Source: an uncultured Eubacteriales bacterium | GTDB lineage: Bacteria > Bacillota > Clostridia > Christensenellales > Aristaeellaceae | NCBI GenBank assembly: GCA_900540045.1 | Contig: UQEF01000018.1 | Span: 1 to 36,105 of the forward strand | Reading direction: 5' to 3' | DNA: 36,105 bases | Shown here: one piece after another, positions 8,974 to 17,855 of the stretch | Layout of the letters: every line of letters starts with the position of its first letter | Numbering within the stretch: the first letter of the stretch is position 1 | Translations under genes and position numbers: made by a program | Notes under the pieces: model-generated | What the model saw: the letters and a program-made list of their open reading frames with translations, nothing else | The model's database searches: none | What the model was told of the DNA's origin: nothing

Positions 8974-10155
8974 ATGATTCCCAAGAACAAACGCTTCTCC
9001 CTCGCCCTCGTGCTCCTGATGTGCCTGACCCTGTGCCTGACCGCCCTTTCGGAGGGGGACACGGAGGAGGTTTCCATCACGATCTTTGACGAAAACGGCG
9101 AGGTCGTCGTGGGCGAGACCCCGGAGCCGGAGGTAACGCCGGAGCCGACGGTGGACCCCAGCTTGCCCGTGTACGAGGCGGACGGGTCCATTCTGCTCAC
9201 CATGACGTTTGCCGGTGACATGACCATCGGCTCCAACGTCCAGTCCAGCGGGACCTCCATCTTTGAAAAGGAATTGGAGAAGCAGAAGGGCGACATCAAT
9301 TTTCCCTTCCGCAATGTGCGCGACATTCTGCTGGCGGACGACCTGACCATGGTCAACTTCGAAGGCACGCTCACCACCGAGGGCCGCAACCCCGACAAGA
9401 CGGGGAACGAGTTCCTTTTCCGCGCCGATCCCAGCTATGTGGACATGCTGCCCGCGGGCGGCGTTGATACGGTGTCGCTGGAAAACAACCACGTGCTGGA
9501 TATGGGCGACAGCGGTCTTGAGGAAACCAAGGAGACCCTGCTGGCCGCCGGGATTCCCTACGCCAGCGAGGGTGAGCCTGCCATCCTCACGGTCAAGGGC
9601 GTCAAGATCGGCAGCCTGGCCTACCAGACCTTCGGGGGGCGGCATGACGAGTTGATTGCGAAGGTGCCCGGCGATATCCAGGCCCTGCGCGATCAGGGCT
9701 GCGATATTGTGATCGTCAGCTATCACTGGGGCGCGGAGAAAGACTACTATCCCAACGACAACCAGGTCCGTCTGGGCCGCGCCACCGTGGACGCGGGCGC
9801 CGACCTGGTCGTGGGCCACCATAGCCACCGCATCAACCCCATTGAGTACTACAACGGCAAGTATATCTGCTATTCGCTGGGCAATTTCTCCTTTGCGGGC
9901 AACAACAAGCCCAGCGACATGACCACCTTCCTCTTCCAGATCCGCATGCGCCTGCGCGACGGGGAGGCGACCAGCGAGGCCTTTAAGATCATTCCCTGCC
10001 GCATTTCCAGCCGCACGGATTACAATGACTTCGCCCCCACCCCCTACACCGATGACAGCAGCATCGAGGTCGTCCTGCGTACGCTGCGCGAAAACGGCAA
10101 GCGCCTGGACTACGCCGTGGAGGAATACCCGCTCAAGTGGCCGGACGAGGAATGA
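8974..10155 (+). CDS. CapA family secreted protein (poly-gamma-glutamate synthesis/metallophosphatase-like)
   Basis: A 393-residue protein with an N-terminal signal sequence (hydrophobic residues 8-25, likely cleavage near ALS-EGD) and a short Glu/Pro/Thr-rich linker. The CapA/PGA_cap domain starts near residue 75. Family motifs with metallophosphoesterase-like character are TFAGDMTIGSN (residues 79-89), MVNFEGTLT, LENNHVLDMG, VSYHWGAE, GHHSHRI and YSLGNFSFAGN. CapA (PgsA) proteins take part in capsular poly-gamma-glutamate export in Bacillus, but stand-alone copies like this are widespread without other cap genes, and none is seen here. It starts 32 bp after the aminotransferase stop with GGAGG upstream, so it is likely cotranscribed. 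A terminator lies 30 bp downstream. Confidence 0.9.
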   Translation: MIPKNKRFSLALVLLMCLTLCLTALSEGDTEEVSITIFDENGEVVVGETPEPEVTPEPTVDPSLPVYEADGSILLTMTFAGDMTIGSNVQSSGTSIFEKELEKQKGDINFPFRNVRDILLADDLTMVNFEGTLTTEGRNPDKTGNEFLFRADPSYVDMLPAGGVDTVSLENNHVLDMGDSGLEETKETLLAAGIPYASEGEPAILTVKGVKIGSLAYQTFGGRHDELIAKVPGDIQALRDQGCDIVIVSYHWGAEKDYYPNDNQVRLGRATVDAGADLVVGHHSHRINPIEYYNGKYICYSLGNFSFAGNNKPSDMTTFLFQIRMRLRDGEATSEAFKIIPCRISSRTDYNDFAPTPYTDDSSIEVVLRTLRENGKRLDYAVEEYPLKWPDEE

Positions 10156-10184
10156 GAAGGGCTCTGTCTGACAGCAAAAATCAA

Positions 10185-10222
10185 AAGGGCGCGTCGCAGA
10201 AAGAAAACTGCGGCGCGCCCTT
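10185..10222. terminator. Bidirectional terminator between convergent capA-like and rluA-type genes
   Basis: A 15-bp stem AAGGGCGCGTCGCAG / CTGCGGCGCGCCCTT (one G-T pair) with an 8-nt loop. On the - strand it is followed by a T-rich run (TTTTGATTTTT), so it should stop the long leftward operon. On the + strand the trailing T run is poor. Confidence 0.75.
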
Positions 10223-10265
10223 CAGCTTTGGCCCTTGAGTTGAATCGGCCACGGATCATGCGCAC

Positions 10266-11150
10266 TCATTCATGGCCCATCAGAACCGAAAGCTCCGATG
10301 GCAGGGGGCTTTCCCGCTCGATCCATTCCCCGGTCACGGGATGGCGCAGCCGCACCAGCGCGCTGTGCAGGGCAAAGCGTCCGGGAAGGCTGTCCAGCTC
10401 GGTTCCGTAAAGAAAATCGCCTGCTACGGGGCAGCCCAGCGCGGAGAGATGTACGCGGATCTGATGGGTGCGGCCGGTGTCCAGCCGGAGTCGGAGCAAG
10501 CTGCGTCCCCCGAGGGTTTCCAGCACGCGGTAATAGGTACGCGCGGGCTTTCCGTCCGCGCGCACTTCGCGGCGGATGGTCGCGCCGTCCGCCTTGCCGA
10601 TCGGCAGGTCGATCACGCCCTCCGTCCGGGGCGGCGCGCCCTCGACCACGGCCAGGTATTCGCGGATAAATTCCGATCCGTGCAAAAGGCGTTGCAGCAG
10701 GTGCTGCGCGTGCGCGGTGCGCGCAGCCAGCATCAGCCCGCTGGTCCCCTTGTCCAGCCGGTTCACGGGCCGGTACACAAAGCCTTCGGGGCAGCCCGCA
10801 TAGGCATAGAGGGCATTCTCCAGCGTGGGGCCCTCTTTTTTATACGAGCTGGAGGAGGGGAGCGGCGCGGGTTTGTCGATCATCCAGAAACAGGCATCCT
10901 CGTAAGGGACGCGCAGGGCGAGCGCAAAGGGTTCGGGCGGGGGCAAAGCGGCTTCGGGCACATCCACGCACAGGCGCTCGCCGGTGCGCACGCGCCGGTC
11001 CGCCAGCACGGGAATGCCGTCCAGCAGCAGCGCGCCATGAAACTTGGCGCGCTTGAACTGTCCGCCGCTCAGGTGCAGGCCGCCCATGGCCGCCTGGCGC
11101 ACCGTGCGGCCGTCCAGCGCCGGGGAGATGATCAGCTCGTAGCGCGGCAT
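10266..11150 (-). CDS. RluA family pseudouridine synthase
   Basis: A 294-residue RNA pseudouridine synthase. The N-terminal ~65 residues look like a weak S4-type RNA-binding region. The catalytic domain has NRLDKGTSGLML with the catalytic Asp at residue 133, and the later GRTHQIRVHLSALGCPVAGD motif. The usual HRLD reads NRLD here, and the usual KPAGMVVHP stretch is KPAPLPSSSS, a variant seen in clostridial members. The start at 11150 has AAAAGGAGG upstream; a longer frame to 11273 would overlap the flippase gene. It follows the flippase by 19 bp and is the last gene before the terminator. Which uridines of 23S rRNA or tRNA it modifies cannot be told. Confidence 0.92.
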   Translation of the reverse strand: MPRYELIISPALDGRTVRQAAMGGLHLSGGQFKRAKFHGALLLDGIPVLADRRVRTGERLCVDVPEAALPPPEPFALALRVPYEDACFWMIDKPAPLPSSSSYKKEGPTLENALYAYAGCPEGFVYRPVNRLDKGTSGLMLAARTAHAQHLLQRLLHGSEFIREYLAVVEGAPPRTEGVIDLPIGKADGATIRREVRADGKPARTYYRVLETLGGRSLLRLRLDTGRTHQIRVHLSALGCPVAGDFLYGTELDSLPGRFALHSALVRLRHPVTGEWIERESPLPSELSVLMGHE

Positions 11151-11169
11151 GCCAGCGCCTCCTTTTCGG

Positions 11170-12735
11170 TCAGCGACCGATGTGCCGCAGCATGAAGGTG
11201 AGACGCTCCAGCAGCGAGCGCAGGGCCTTGCGGTCGAACAGCCAGGTGACGGCCAGCGTGACTGCCGAAGCATAGAGCACCAGCATCACACCATACATGG
11301 CCCAGGAGAAAAAGCGCTGCGGCGGGTCCACCAGCAAAAGGCACGGGGCCGCGATGAGGACCGTCGTTACGAACATACGCGTGATGCGCCAGGCCGTCTT
11401 TTGCCAGGCGATGCCCGTCACCTCTTTGGGAATGAATCGCAGCTGGAACACCGTGCGTGCCAGATTGCCCACGCACACGCCCGCCACGATGCCGCACAGC
11501 GCGCGCATGGTGCCATAGGGCATCAGCAGAAGGCCCATTCCCGTGCCGCACGCCACGGTCAGCGCGATCTGCCAGAAGCAGTGGGACCGTACCTCGCGGA
11601 ACTTGCCGCTGGTGGTAATCATCAGGTCCATGGGCATTTTGGCATGGTTGGTGACCGCCTCGGCGATGATGAGCATGCCAAGAAGCGGCGCATCATAGTT
11701 GGCGGCGTCCGTCACGCCGTGGGTGTAGAGCGTCACAAAGGGCACGATCAGCACGGCCGCCGCACCGAAGAGAATGCTCACCAGCATGTAGTACAGGCAT
11801 TCAAAATCGCGGTACGCCCGCTGAAATGCGGTTTTGCGCCCACTGACCAGGAGGTTTCCGAAGATGGAATTGATGCCTGTGGTGCCCATCTTCAGGATGC
11901 CCCACAGCCCTACCGTGACCATGTGATACACGCCATATACGCTCAGCAGGCCCGCGTCACGCGTAACCACCGTGCCCAGGATGGCGCCTGCGCCCTGCTG
12001 GAACACATTGGTCAGCTCCACGGACAGCGCATCCCAGCGGGTGGAGAGGGCGGCGCGGTTGGGCGGCGCATGCGGGTCCACATAGGGATAGTGCTTCCTG
12101 GCATAGCGCGACAGGAGCACCGACCGCACCAGAATGGTCAGCGAGGCTGCCAGCCGTACCACGATCACATCCATGCCCAGGTAGGGCAACACCACGATCA
12201 GCGCGGTGGACAGCATGAGCGAGCTCATCGAAGCGAGCGAAACCACATAGGTGCGCTGGTCGGCGGCGATGAGCACGCGGTAGCGCGCCATGGTGAAAAA
12301 CTCCAGCATGCCCGACAGGCCCATGGCCAAAATGAGCACCATCACGCTCAGGTGGCTTACGGGCAGGCCGTTCAGATCCCGAACCGGCACAAAGAAGGGA
12401 TAGGCGATGGTGAAGGCCACGGTAAGCCCTGTAAACATCCAGCCGGCCGCGTTGTAAAACAGGCGCGCCGCCGACGCGATCCCGCTGACGGCCTGATGAT
12501 CGCGCCGGGCCAGCGGCTCATAAAGCGCCACGTTGACCGAGGCGGCCAGTCCGGCTTCCAGCATCTTAAAATAGGTCAGAAACTCCGTGACCGATACGAT
12601 CAGGCCGTTAATCTCCGAACCGTAGTAAAGGATCATCAGCCGGGGAGTGATAAAGCCCATCACCATGGCCGTTAGCTGGTAGAGCGCGGTGGAAAGCGTG
12701 TTTTGAACGAAGCGTGCGGTACGCGTGGTACTCAA
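11170..12735 (-). CDS. Polysaccharide biosynthesis / MVF-superfamily flippase-like membrane protein
   Basis: A 521-residue polytopic protein with about 14 hydrophobic segments, in the Wzx/MATE-like MVF superfamily of lipid-linked sugar flippases. The start MSTTRTARFVQNTLSTALYQ, with an amphipathic helix leading into the first membrane helix (FITPRLMILYYGSEINGLI), resembles clostridial capsule and exopolysaccharide flippases. The start is a TTG at 12735 with GGGAG about 9 bases upstream; no ATG or GTG fits better. It lies 36 bp after nadE and 19 bp before the rluA-type gene. No glycosyltransferase or sugar-nucleotide gene is nearby, so the cargo is unknown. Translocation is family inference. 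Confidence 0.82.
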   Translation of the reverse strand: MSTTRTARFVQNTLSTALYQLTAMVMGFITPRLMILYYGSEINGLIVSVTEFLTYFKMLEAGLAASVNVALYEPLARRDHQAVSGIASAARLFYNAAGWMFTGLTVAFTIAYPFFVPVRDLNGLPVSHLSVMVLILAMGLSGMLEFFTMARYRVLIAADQRTYVVSLASMSSLMLSTALIVVLPYLGMDVIVVRLAASLTILVRSVLLSRYARKHYPYVDPHAPPNRAALSTRWDALSVELTNVFQQGAGAILGTVVTRDAGLLSVYGVYHMVTVGLWGILKMGTTGINSIFGNLLVSGRKTAFQRAYRDFECLYYMLVSILFGAAAVLIVPFVTLYTHGVTDAANYDAPLLGMLIIAEAVTNHAKMPMDLMITTSGKFREVRSHCFWQIALTVACGTGMGLLLMPYGTMRALCGIVAGVCVGNLARTVFQLRFIPKEVTGIAWQKTAWRITRMFVTTVLIAAPCLLLVDPPQRFFSWAMYGVMLVLYASAVTLAVTWLFDRKALRSLLERLTFMLRHIGR

Positions 12736-12771
12736 TGCAGGGTTCTCCCTTTCGTATATCGGGCGGAGGGG

Positions 12772-14664
12772 TTAGAAATCCAGCCACATGCCGGCTTGCA
12801 TATCGCTGGGCATGCGCCAGTCGCCGCGCGGGCTGAGGCTGACCGACCCCACCTTGGGGCCGTCGGGCACGCAGTTGCGCTTGAACTGCTGGGCAAAGAA
12901 GCGCCTGAGGAAGGTTTTCAGCTGGGCCTCCACGCGTGCTTCGTCGTATACGCCATGAAACGCCTGCAAAGCCAGCATCTTCAGCTTCCCGGCCGACGCG
13001 CCGCTGTCCATCAGATGGTAGAGGAAAAAATCATGCAGGGCATAGTCGCCCAGAATATCCTCGGTGCGCTGCTGCAGCTCTCCCTGAGAGGTGGGCAGCA
13101 GCTCCGGGCTGATGGGCGTGTCGATCACATCCTGACAGATGGCGGCCACCGTCTCGTCAAAACACCGGCTCAGATAGCCTACCAGGCTTTTCACCAGCGT
13201 TTTGGGCACGGAGCAGTTGACGTTGTACATGCTCATGTGATCGCCATTATAGGTGCAAAAGCCAAGCGCCGCCTCGCTCAGGTCGCCGGTGCCCAGCACG
13301 ATGCCGCCCACTTTGTTGGCATAGTCCATCAAGATCTGGGTACGTTCGCGGGCCTGACTGTTTTCATAGGTCACGTCGTGCACGTTTTCGTCCTGTCCGA
13401 TGTCGAGGAAATGCTGCCGTACCGCGTCTCCGATGGGAATTTCCAGGGCCGTCACGCCCAGCGCCTCCATGAGCTTCTGCGCGTTGGAGTGGGTACGCCC
13501 GCCGGTACCCATGCCCGGCATGGTGATGGCATGGATGCCGCTGCGGTCCAGGCCCAGCGCGTCAAACGCGCGCACCGCCACCAGCAGCGCCAACGTGGAA
13601 TCCAGCCCTCCGGACACGCCCACCACCACCGTGCGGCCATGGACGGCATGCAGCCGCGTTTCAAGGCCCATGCACTGGATGCCGGCGATTTCCTCCAGCC
13701 GCTCACCCGCCTCCGCGCCGAAGGGCACAAAGGGCAGGGGTTCCAGCGGCCGCATCAGCGGCAGGGGCGCATCATGCGCCGGCCCAAGCGTGAGCCGCTG
13801 GATGCCGCGCGTCAGACGCGGCATCTGATGGAAGCTGCCGTTGCGTTGGCGCTGATAGCGCAGCCGCCCGATGTCCACGTCCGCCACGGCCAGGCTTCCC
13901 GACATGGAAAAGCGCTCCCCCTCGCTCAGGGCGCGCCCGTTTTCAAAGACGCCGGTATAGCCGTCAAACACCATATCGCTGGTGCTTTCGCCAAAGCCCG
14001 CGCCCGCATAGGCATAGCCCGCGTAGAGTCGGCCGCTTTGCTGCGAGAGCAGGCCGCGGCGGTAGGCGTGCTTGGCTGCCAGCGCGTTGGAGGCGCTGGG
14101 GTTGAGAATCAGATCCGCGCCCTCCACCGCCAGGTGAGAGCTGGGCGGCAGGGGTACCCACAGGTCTTCGCACAGCTCCACGCCAAAGACGAAACCGCCC
14201 ATCTCAAACAGCAGCTCCGCGCTGAGGGGGAACGTCAGGCCGTCGCGCGTCACGGTTTCGCATACGCCCGCGCCGCTGACAAACCAGCGGGTTTCATAGA
14301 ATTCGTTGCCGTTGGGCAGGTAGGTCTTGGGGACAAGCGCGCGGATGACGCCATTGGCGAGCACCGCGGCACAGTTGTACAGACGGCCCTCGTGGCAGAA
14401 AGGCAGGCCCACCACGGCTGTGAGTCCGTCCGTATGGGCCTGAAGCCGCTTGAGCGCCGCCCAGGCGCGGTCCTGCACCAGACCGTGCAGCAGCAGGTCG
14501 CCCAGCGTATAGCCGGTCAGGCACAACTCGGGAAATACCGCCGCCTGAATCCCCCGGCCCCGGAGGCGTTCCAGCGCGAGCGTAATCTCCCGCTCGTTGG
14601 CCTCTACATCGCCCAGATGAACGGGCAGGCTGACTGCGGCAATGCGCGCGAATCCTTCAGGCAT
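12772..14664 (-). CDS. nadE: Glutamine-dependent NAD(+) synthetase
   Basis: Converts deamido-NAD, ATP and glutamine to NAD in the last step of NAD synthesis. The 630-residue protein has both family domains. The N-terminal nitrilase-type glutaminase carries the catalytic triad E46 (FPELCLTGYT), K113 (PKTYLPN) and C165 (ELCEDLW). The C-terminal synthetase domain has the ATP PP-loop SGGLDS at residues 351-356, followed by the typical GTGDLSE and YNVNCSVPK segments. ATG 14664 has GGGAGGAA eight bases upstream. It follows the NYN-LOTUS gene by 16 bp. All key residues are present, so it should be active with glutamine or ammonia. Confidence 0.97.
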   Translation of the reverse strand: MPEGFARIAAVSLPVHLGDVEANEREITLALERLRGRGIQAAVFPELCLTGYTLGDLLLHGLVQDRAWAALKRLQAHTDGLTAVVGLPFCHEGRLYNCAAVLANGVIRALVPKTYLPNGNEFYETRWFVSGAGVCETVTRDGLTFPLSAELLFEMGGFVFGVELCEDLWVPLPPSSHLAVEGADLILNPSASNALAAKHAYRRGLLSQQSGRLYAGYAYAGAGFGESTSDMVFDGYTGVFENGRALSEGERFSMSGSLAVADVDIGRLRYQRQRNGSFHQMPRLTRGIQRLTLGPAHDAPLPLMRPLEPLPFVPFGAEAGERLEEIAGIQCMGLETRLHAVHGRTVVVGVSGGLDSTLALLVAVRAFDALGLDRSGIHAITMPGMGTGGRTHSNAQKLMEALGVTALEIPIGDAVRQHFLDIGQDENVHDVTYENSQARERTQILMDYANKVGGIVLGTGDLSEAALGFCTYNGDHMSMYNVNCSVPKTLVKSLVGYLSRCFDETVAAICQDVIDTPISPELLPTSQGELQQRTEDILGDYALHDFFLYHLMDSGASAGKLKMLALQAFHGVYDEARVEAQLKTFLRRFFAQQFKRNCVPDGPKVGSVSLSPRGDWRMPSDMQAGMWLDF

Positions 14665-14680
14665 AACGGCTTCCTCCCTG

Positions 14681-15670
14681 TCAGCTCACCTTGATGAGCA
14701 TATTCTTCTGATCATCCAGCTCCACGGTAATCAGGCCTTCCTTTTCCATGGCCTTGAGCATGTCGCTGAAGCGCTTGAATCCCAGCGCCTTTTCGGAAAA
14801 GCCGGGGAAGCTGGCCTGGATATCGGCCTTGAGGATGCTGGGGTTGATACGTTCGAAGCCGTCCTCCTTGTAGCGGGCGAGCTGCTCGCGGATGAGGGCG
14901 CGCCAGTTTTCCTTGTTCATCTCCGGGGCGCTTTCCTTGCTGCTCTGCGCGAGGGAGACCATGACGTTGAAATTGTCGCTGCGGATATGCAGGGCGCCGA
15001 ACTGCTTGCTCAGCTTGTCCAGGAGCTTGAGAAATGTGGTGCAGCCGTAGGATTTTTCGTTGAAATCGGGCCGCAGGCGCAAAAGGATGCCCTTGAGCTC
15101 GCTGGCATAGAGCTCGTCCTTGTCGGTCTGCTCCTCCAGGATGCCGCAAAGGGCCTTGTTGAGCTCCTGCTCGTCCAGGGGCTCCTTGTCGGCGGAGGCC
15201 TTTTTCTTGCCCGTGGGCTTGCGGGTGCGTCCGCCCACGTTTTCCAGAAACTGAAATTCATTGCAGGCGTTGATGAAAATGTTGCTGGCCGCCGCCGAAC
15301 GGCTGATGCCCAGCACGAACTTGCCCATGCTCTTGAGCCGGCCCACCAGCGGCGTATAATCGCTGTCACCGGAGACGATGCAGAAGCTGTCGATCAGGGG
15401 ATTGGTGAAAGCCACCTCCAGCGCGTCGATCACCAGCAGGATATCTGCGTTGTTTTTCTGGCTGATACCGTAGCGCAGGCTGGGCACCACGGTGAAGGTG
15501 TTGGAGAGCAGGACCTCCTTGAGGTCGCTGTACTGGTCGGTATAGCCGTACACCTTCCCCAGCAGGATGTCTCCGCGGATCTTGACCTTTTCCAGCACGG
15601 AAAGCAGCGTATCCACCTTGGCGCCGCAGTTTTCCAGGTCCACGAAGAGGGCAAATTTGGAACTGCTCAT
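14681..15670 (-). CDS. NYN-domain putative RNase with two C-terminal OST-HTH/LOTUS domains
   Basis: A 329-residue protein. The N-terminal NYN (PIN-like) nuclease domain has the expected acidic residues: D11 and N14 in FVDLENCG, D76 and D82 around ADILLVIDAL, and D102/D104 in VSGDSDY. After a Lys/Arg-rich linker (~145-160) come two regions I read as OST-HTH/LOTUS domains. The first (~165-240) contains YASELKGILLRLRPDFNEKS and the second (~250-329) contains INPSILKADIQASFPGFSEK. This is the LabA/MARF1-like architecture, where NYN cuts RNA and LOTUS binds RNA (G-quadruplex binding has been reported). No substrate is known for bacterial members. It sits between a GntR regulator and nadE, 18 and 16 bp away. 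The start has AAAGGGGAA upstream. Confidence 0.85.
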   Translation of the reverse strand: MSSSKFALFVDLENCGAKVDTLLSVLEKVKIRGDILLGKVYGYTDQYSDLKEVLLSNTFTVVPSLRYGISQKNNADILLVIDALEVAFTNPLIDSFCIVSGDSDYTPLVGRLKSMGKFVLGISRSAAASNIFINACNEFQFLENVGGRTRKPTGKKKASADKEPLDEQELNKALCGILEEQTDKDELYASELKGILLRLRPDFNEKSYGCTTFLKLLDKLSKQFGALHIRSDNFNVMVSLAQSSKESAPEMNKENWRALIREQLARYKEDGFERINPSILKADIQASFPGFSEKALGFKRFSDMLKAMEKEGLITVELDDQKNMLIKVS

Positions 15671-15688
15671 CGGAAGCGTTTTCCCCTT

Positions 15689-16405
15689 TCAGATGCGGAA
15701 GGTGTACTTGTCGCCGCGAATCCATTGCCGGCTGGAATGCAGGGGCTGGCCGTGCTGGTCCATCACCAGTTCGTTCAAAAGCAGCAGCGCGTCGCCCTGC
15801 GCGGTCCCAAGGTGGCGGCCGACCATCGGCGTGGCATGCCCCAGCGAGATATCATGTACCGCAGAGGTGGGCACAATGCCGCGCTGCCTGAGCAGGTCAT
15901 AGAGCGAACCGTCCAGCGCCTCGTCGAGCAAAAAGGCGTAGCGATCCGGAAAGCGGTTGAGCTCCAGCATCACGGGCTCTCCATCACACAGGCGCAGGCG
16001 GCAGATCTCCACCACCTGTCCGCCGGGCGCCGCTCCCAGGTGCTCGACGTCCTCCTGCGTGGCCTCCTCCAGCCCGGCGCTGATCACCTTGGTGCCGGCG
16101 CAGTGCCCGTTCTGGCGGCAGGCCGCCGAAAAGCTGGTGATTTGCAGCAGGTCGCGCTGGATGCGCTCATCCGCCACAAAGGTGCCCTTCCCCTGACGGC
16201 GCACCAGCAGGCCCTCCTGCACCAGGTCCAGCATGGCTTTGCGCACGGTCACGCGGCTTACGCCGTAGGTTTCGCACAGAAGCTGCTCGCTGGGAATACG
16301 CGCCCCGGAGGGATAAACCCCGGCCAGGATGTCGTTTTTCAGGCGGGCCATCAGCTGCTGGTAGAGCGGGCTCTGGCTCTTTTTTTCCAAAGGTTTGTCT
16401 TGCAC
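15689..16405 (-). CDS. GntR family transcriptional regulator (HutC/UTRA subfamily)
   Basis: A 238-residue regulator. The N-terminal GntR winged helix (~residues 12-78) shows SPLYQQLMARLKNDI, the recognition region IPSEQLLCETYGVSRVTVRK, and LLVRRQGKGTFVA. The C-terminal UTRA effector domain (~95-235) has LEEATQEDVEHLGAAPGGQV, LELNRFPD and the closing YTFRI. UTRA regulators usually sense sugar phosphates, amino-sugar phosphates or related small molecules. The start is a GTG at 16405 with GGAGGGA upstream. It is 13 bp after the secreted-protein gene. No transport or sugar operon adjoins it, so its regulon may be elsewhere, or it may act on its own run. Confidence 0.92.
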   Translation of the reverse strand: MQDKPLEKKSQSPLYQQLMARLKNDILAGVYPSGARIPSEQLLCETYGVSRVTVRKAMLDLVQEGLLVRRQGKGTFVADERIQRDLLQITSFSAACRQNGHCAGTKVISAGLEEATQEDVEHLGAAPGGQVVEICRLRLCDGEPVMLELNRFPDRYAFLLDEALDGSLYDLLRQRGIVPTSAVHDISLGHATPMVGRHLGTAQGDALLLLNELVMDQHGQPLHSSRQWIRGDKYTFRI

Positions 16406-16418
16406 GTGTGTCCCTCCG

Positions 16419-17804
16419 TCATTCGATGCCCAGGAAAGCCAGAAAGCCGGTTTCGTACAGGAAGCCCATGATATCGCTGATGACGCCCGCGGGCATTTCC
16501 ACCAGAATAGGAACGGCCGACAGGGCCAGCGTGGGCAGGTAGAGCTGCTTGTATTCCTCCATGAAACTCTCGTTGAGATGGAAGAAATCGTTCTGATTGT
16601 CGTAGACGCGCTCCACCATGGTGCTGGCGGGCAGCTGTTCCATATCCGCCTGATAGGCGAGCGTGAGAGCGGGCTTTTGCGTTTGGGGATGCAGCCAGTC
16701 TACTTCCAGGGTCATGGCGTAGGGCAACGCTGCGGCGTCGCGGCTGTAACGGTAAGTGAAAGAAACCGGGGTGGGCGGCTGGTAGAAGCACTCGCCGCCA
16801 AAGGCGATGGTGGCCGATCCCTGGGCGCTGAGCGCGCCATCCACGGGCAGGCCGTCCACATCCACATTCAGGGTCAGGCGCTCCGCTCCCTCCAGCGTGA
16901 TGCGGAGGCTCCCGTGGATCTCCGCTCCGGTGTTTTCGTAGGCGGCGGTCAGCTCATAGCCGTCGGAGTCCGGCAGGCAAAGGGTGAAGCGTTCGCCGGA
17001 GGCGTCTCTGGTATGGGTAAACACCTGCGTGTTCCCCAGGGTGTAGGTCTGGGAAACGCCATCATCGGTGATGAACAGCCCCTTCTCCTCCGGGTCCATG
17101 AACGCGAGCCAGTCCTCCAGGTATCCCAGCTTTTGCAGCGCCAGGTCCGATGCGCCCAAATCGGTGAGCAGGCAGGTGAAATAGAAGTAGGCGCGCTCAT
17201 AGTCCCAGTCGTCGTTGACGATCAGGTCCAGGGTTTCGCACAGCTCGTAGAGCTCGGCGTAACTCACGGTGCGGTCGCCCTCGCCCGCCACCGCCTCGGC
17301 AATGGGCTGGTAGTAGCTGGTGCCGAGGTAGTAGCTGGCTTCAGGATAAAGCGGCAGGGCGATGAGCTGTGTGGGCAGGCCCATGAAGTAATACCCCTTG
17401 AGCATGAACTCAAAGAAGTTGTGCATTTGGAAATGGATGCTGTCGCCACGCAGCGCGTCGGCCCGCACATAGCGGTAGCTGTGGTAGCCGTCGTAGACGA
17501 AGGGCAGGGTCATTTTGCCGTTGAGGCAGAGCCCGCCGTCAAAATACACGCGGCTGACATTGGTCAGAAAGCGCTGTACGTCGATGACGCCCTCCAGGCT
17601 CAGCTTGGAAAGAAAGGCTTCCCAGTCGGCATAATGCGCCGCGCCGTCATTGGGAAATCCGTCCGCGTGTATCAGCAGGGAAAGCGAAAAGTCGGAGCGG
17701 GTCACCTCGTCGCCGGCGGTCTCCTCCGCCAGCGCCGGGGACAGCACCGCCGCGAGCAGGCACAGGGACAGAATCAGCGCACATAGCTTCCGAAACGTGT
17801 TCAT
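16419..17804 (-). CDS. Secreted protein of unknown function
   Basis: I do not recognise this 461-residue protein. It has a clear type I signal peptide (hydrophobic residues 8-20, LILSLCLLAAVL, cleavage likely at ALA-EET). The mature part is acidic and rich in Tyr, Leu and Asp. Its first half looks helical (repeated FFEFMLKGYYFMG, YFYFTCLLTDLG-type stretches). The second half looks beta-rich, with alternating strands such as GSLRITLEGAERLTLNVDVD and VSFTYRYSRD. The C-terminus is hydrophobic (LALSAVPILVEMPAGVISDI), possibly membrane-associated. ATG 17804 has AAGGAGG 11-12 bases upstream. It follows typA by 51 bp and precedes the GntR gene by 13 bp. The two-part layout resembles an extracytoplasmic chaperone-like or lipid-binding protein, but that is only an impression. 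Confidence 0.8.
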   Translation of the reverse strand: MNTFRKLCALILSLCLLAAVLSPALAEETAGDEVTRSDFSLSLLIHADGFPNDGAAHYADWEAFLSKLSLEGVIDVQRFLTNVSRVYFDGGLCLNGKMTLPFVYDGYHSYRYVRADALRGDSIHFQMHNFFEFMLKGYYFMGLPTQLIALPLYPEASYYLGTSYYQPIAEAVAGEGDRTVSYAELYELCETLDLIVNDDWDYERAYFYFTCLLTDLGASDLALQKLGYLEDWLAFMDPEEKGLFITDDGVSQTYTLGNTQVFTHTRDASGERFTLCLPDSDGYELTAAYENTGAEIHGSLRITLEGAERLTLNVDVDGLPVDGALSAQGSATIAFGGECFYQPPTPVSFTYRYSRDAAALPYAMTLEVDWLHPQTQKPALTLAYQADMEQLPASTMVERVYDNQNDFFHLNESFMEEYKQLYLPTLALSAVPILVEMPAGVISDIMGFLYETGFLAFLGIE

Positions 17805-17855
17805 GTGTAAAACAAACCTCCTTCTTTGAGGCCTGCGCCACAGGCGCGGGAAGGA

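Noticed and set aside
9121..9160. Tandem repeat in the CapA-like linker
   Set aside because: Only a short imperfect Glu-Pro-x-Val/Thr repeat; too brief to call a repeat feature.
12703..14694. Open frame of 663 codons on the + strand opposite nadE
   Set aside because: Antisense shadow of nadE, which has all catalytic residues.
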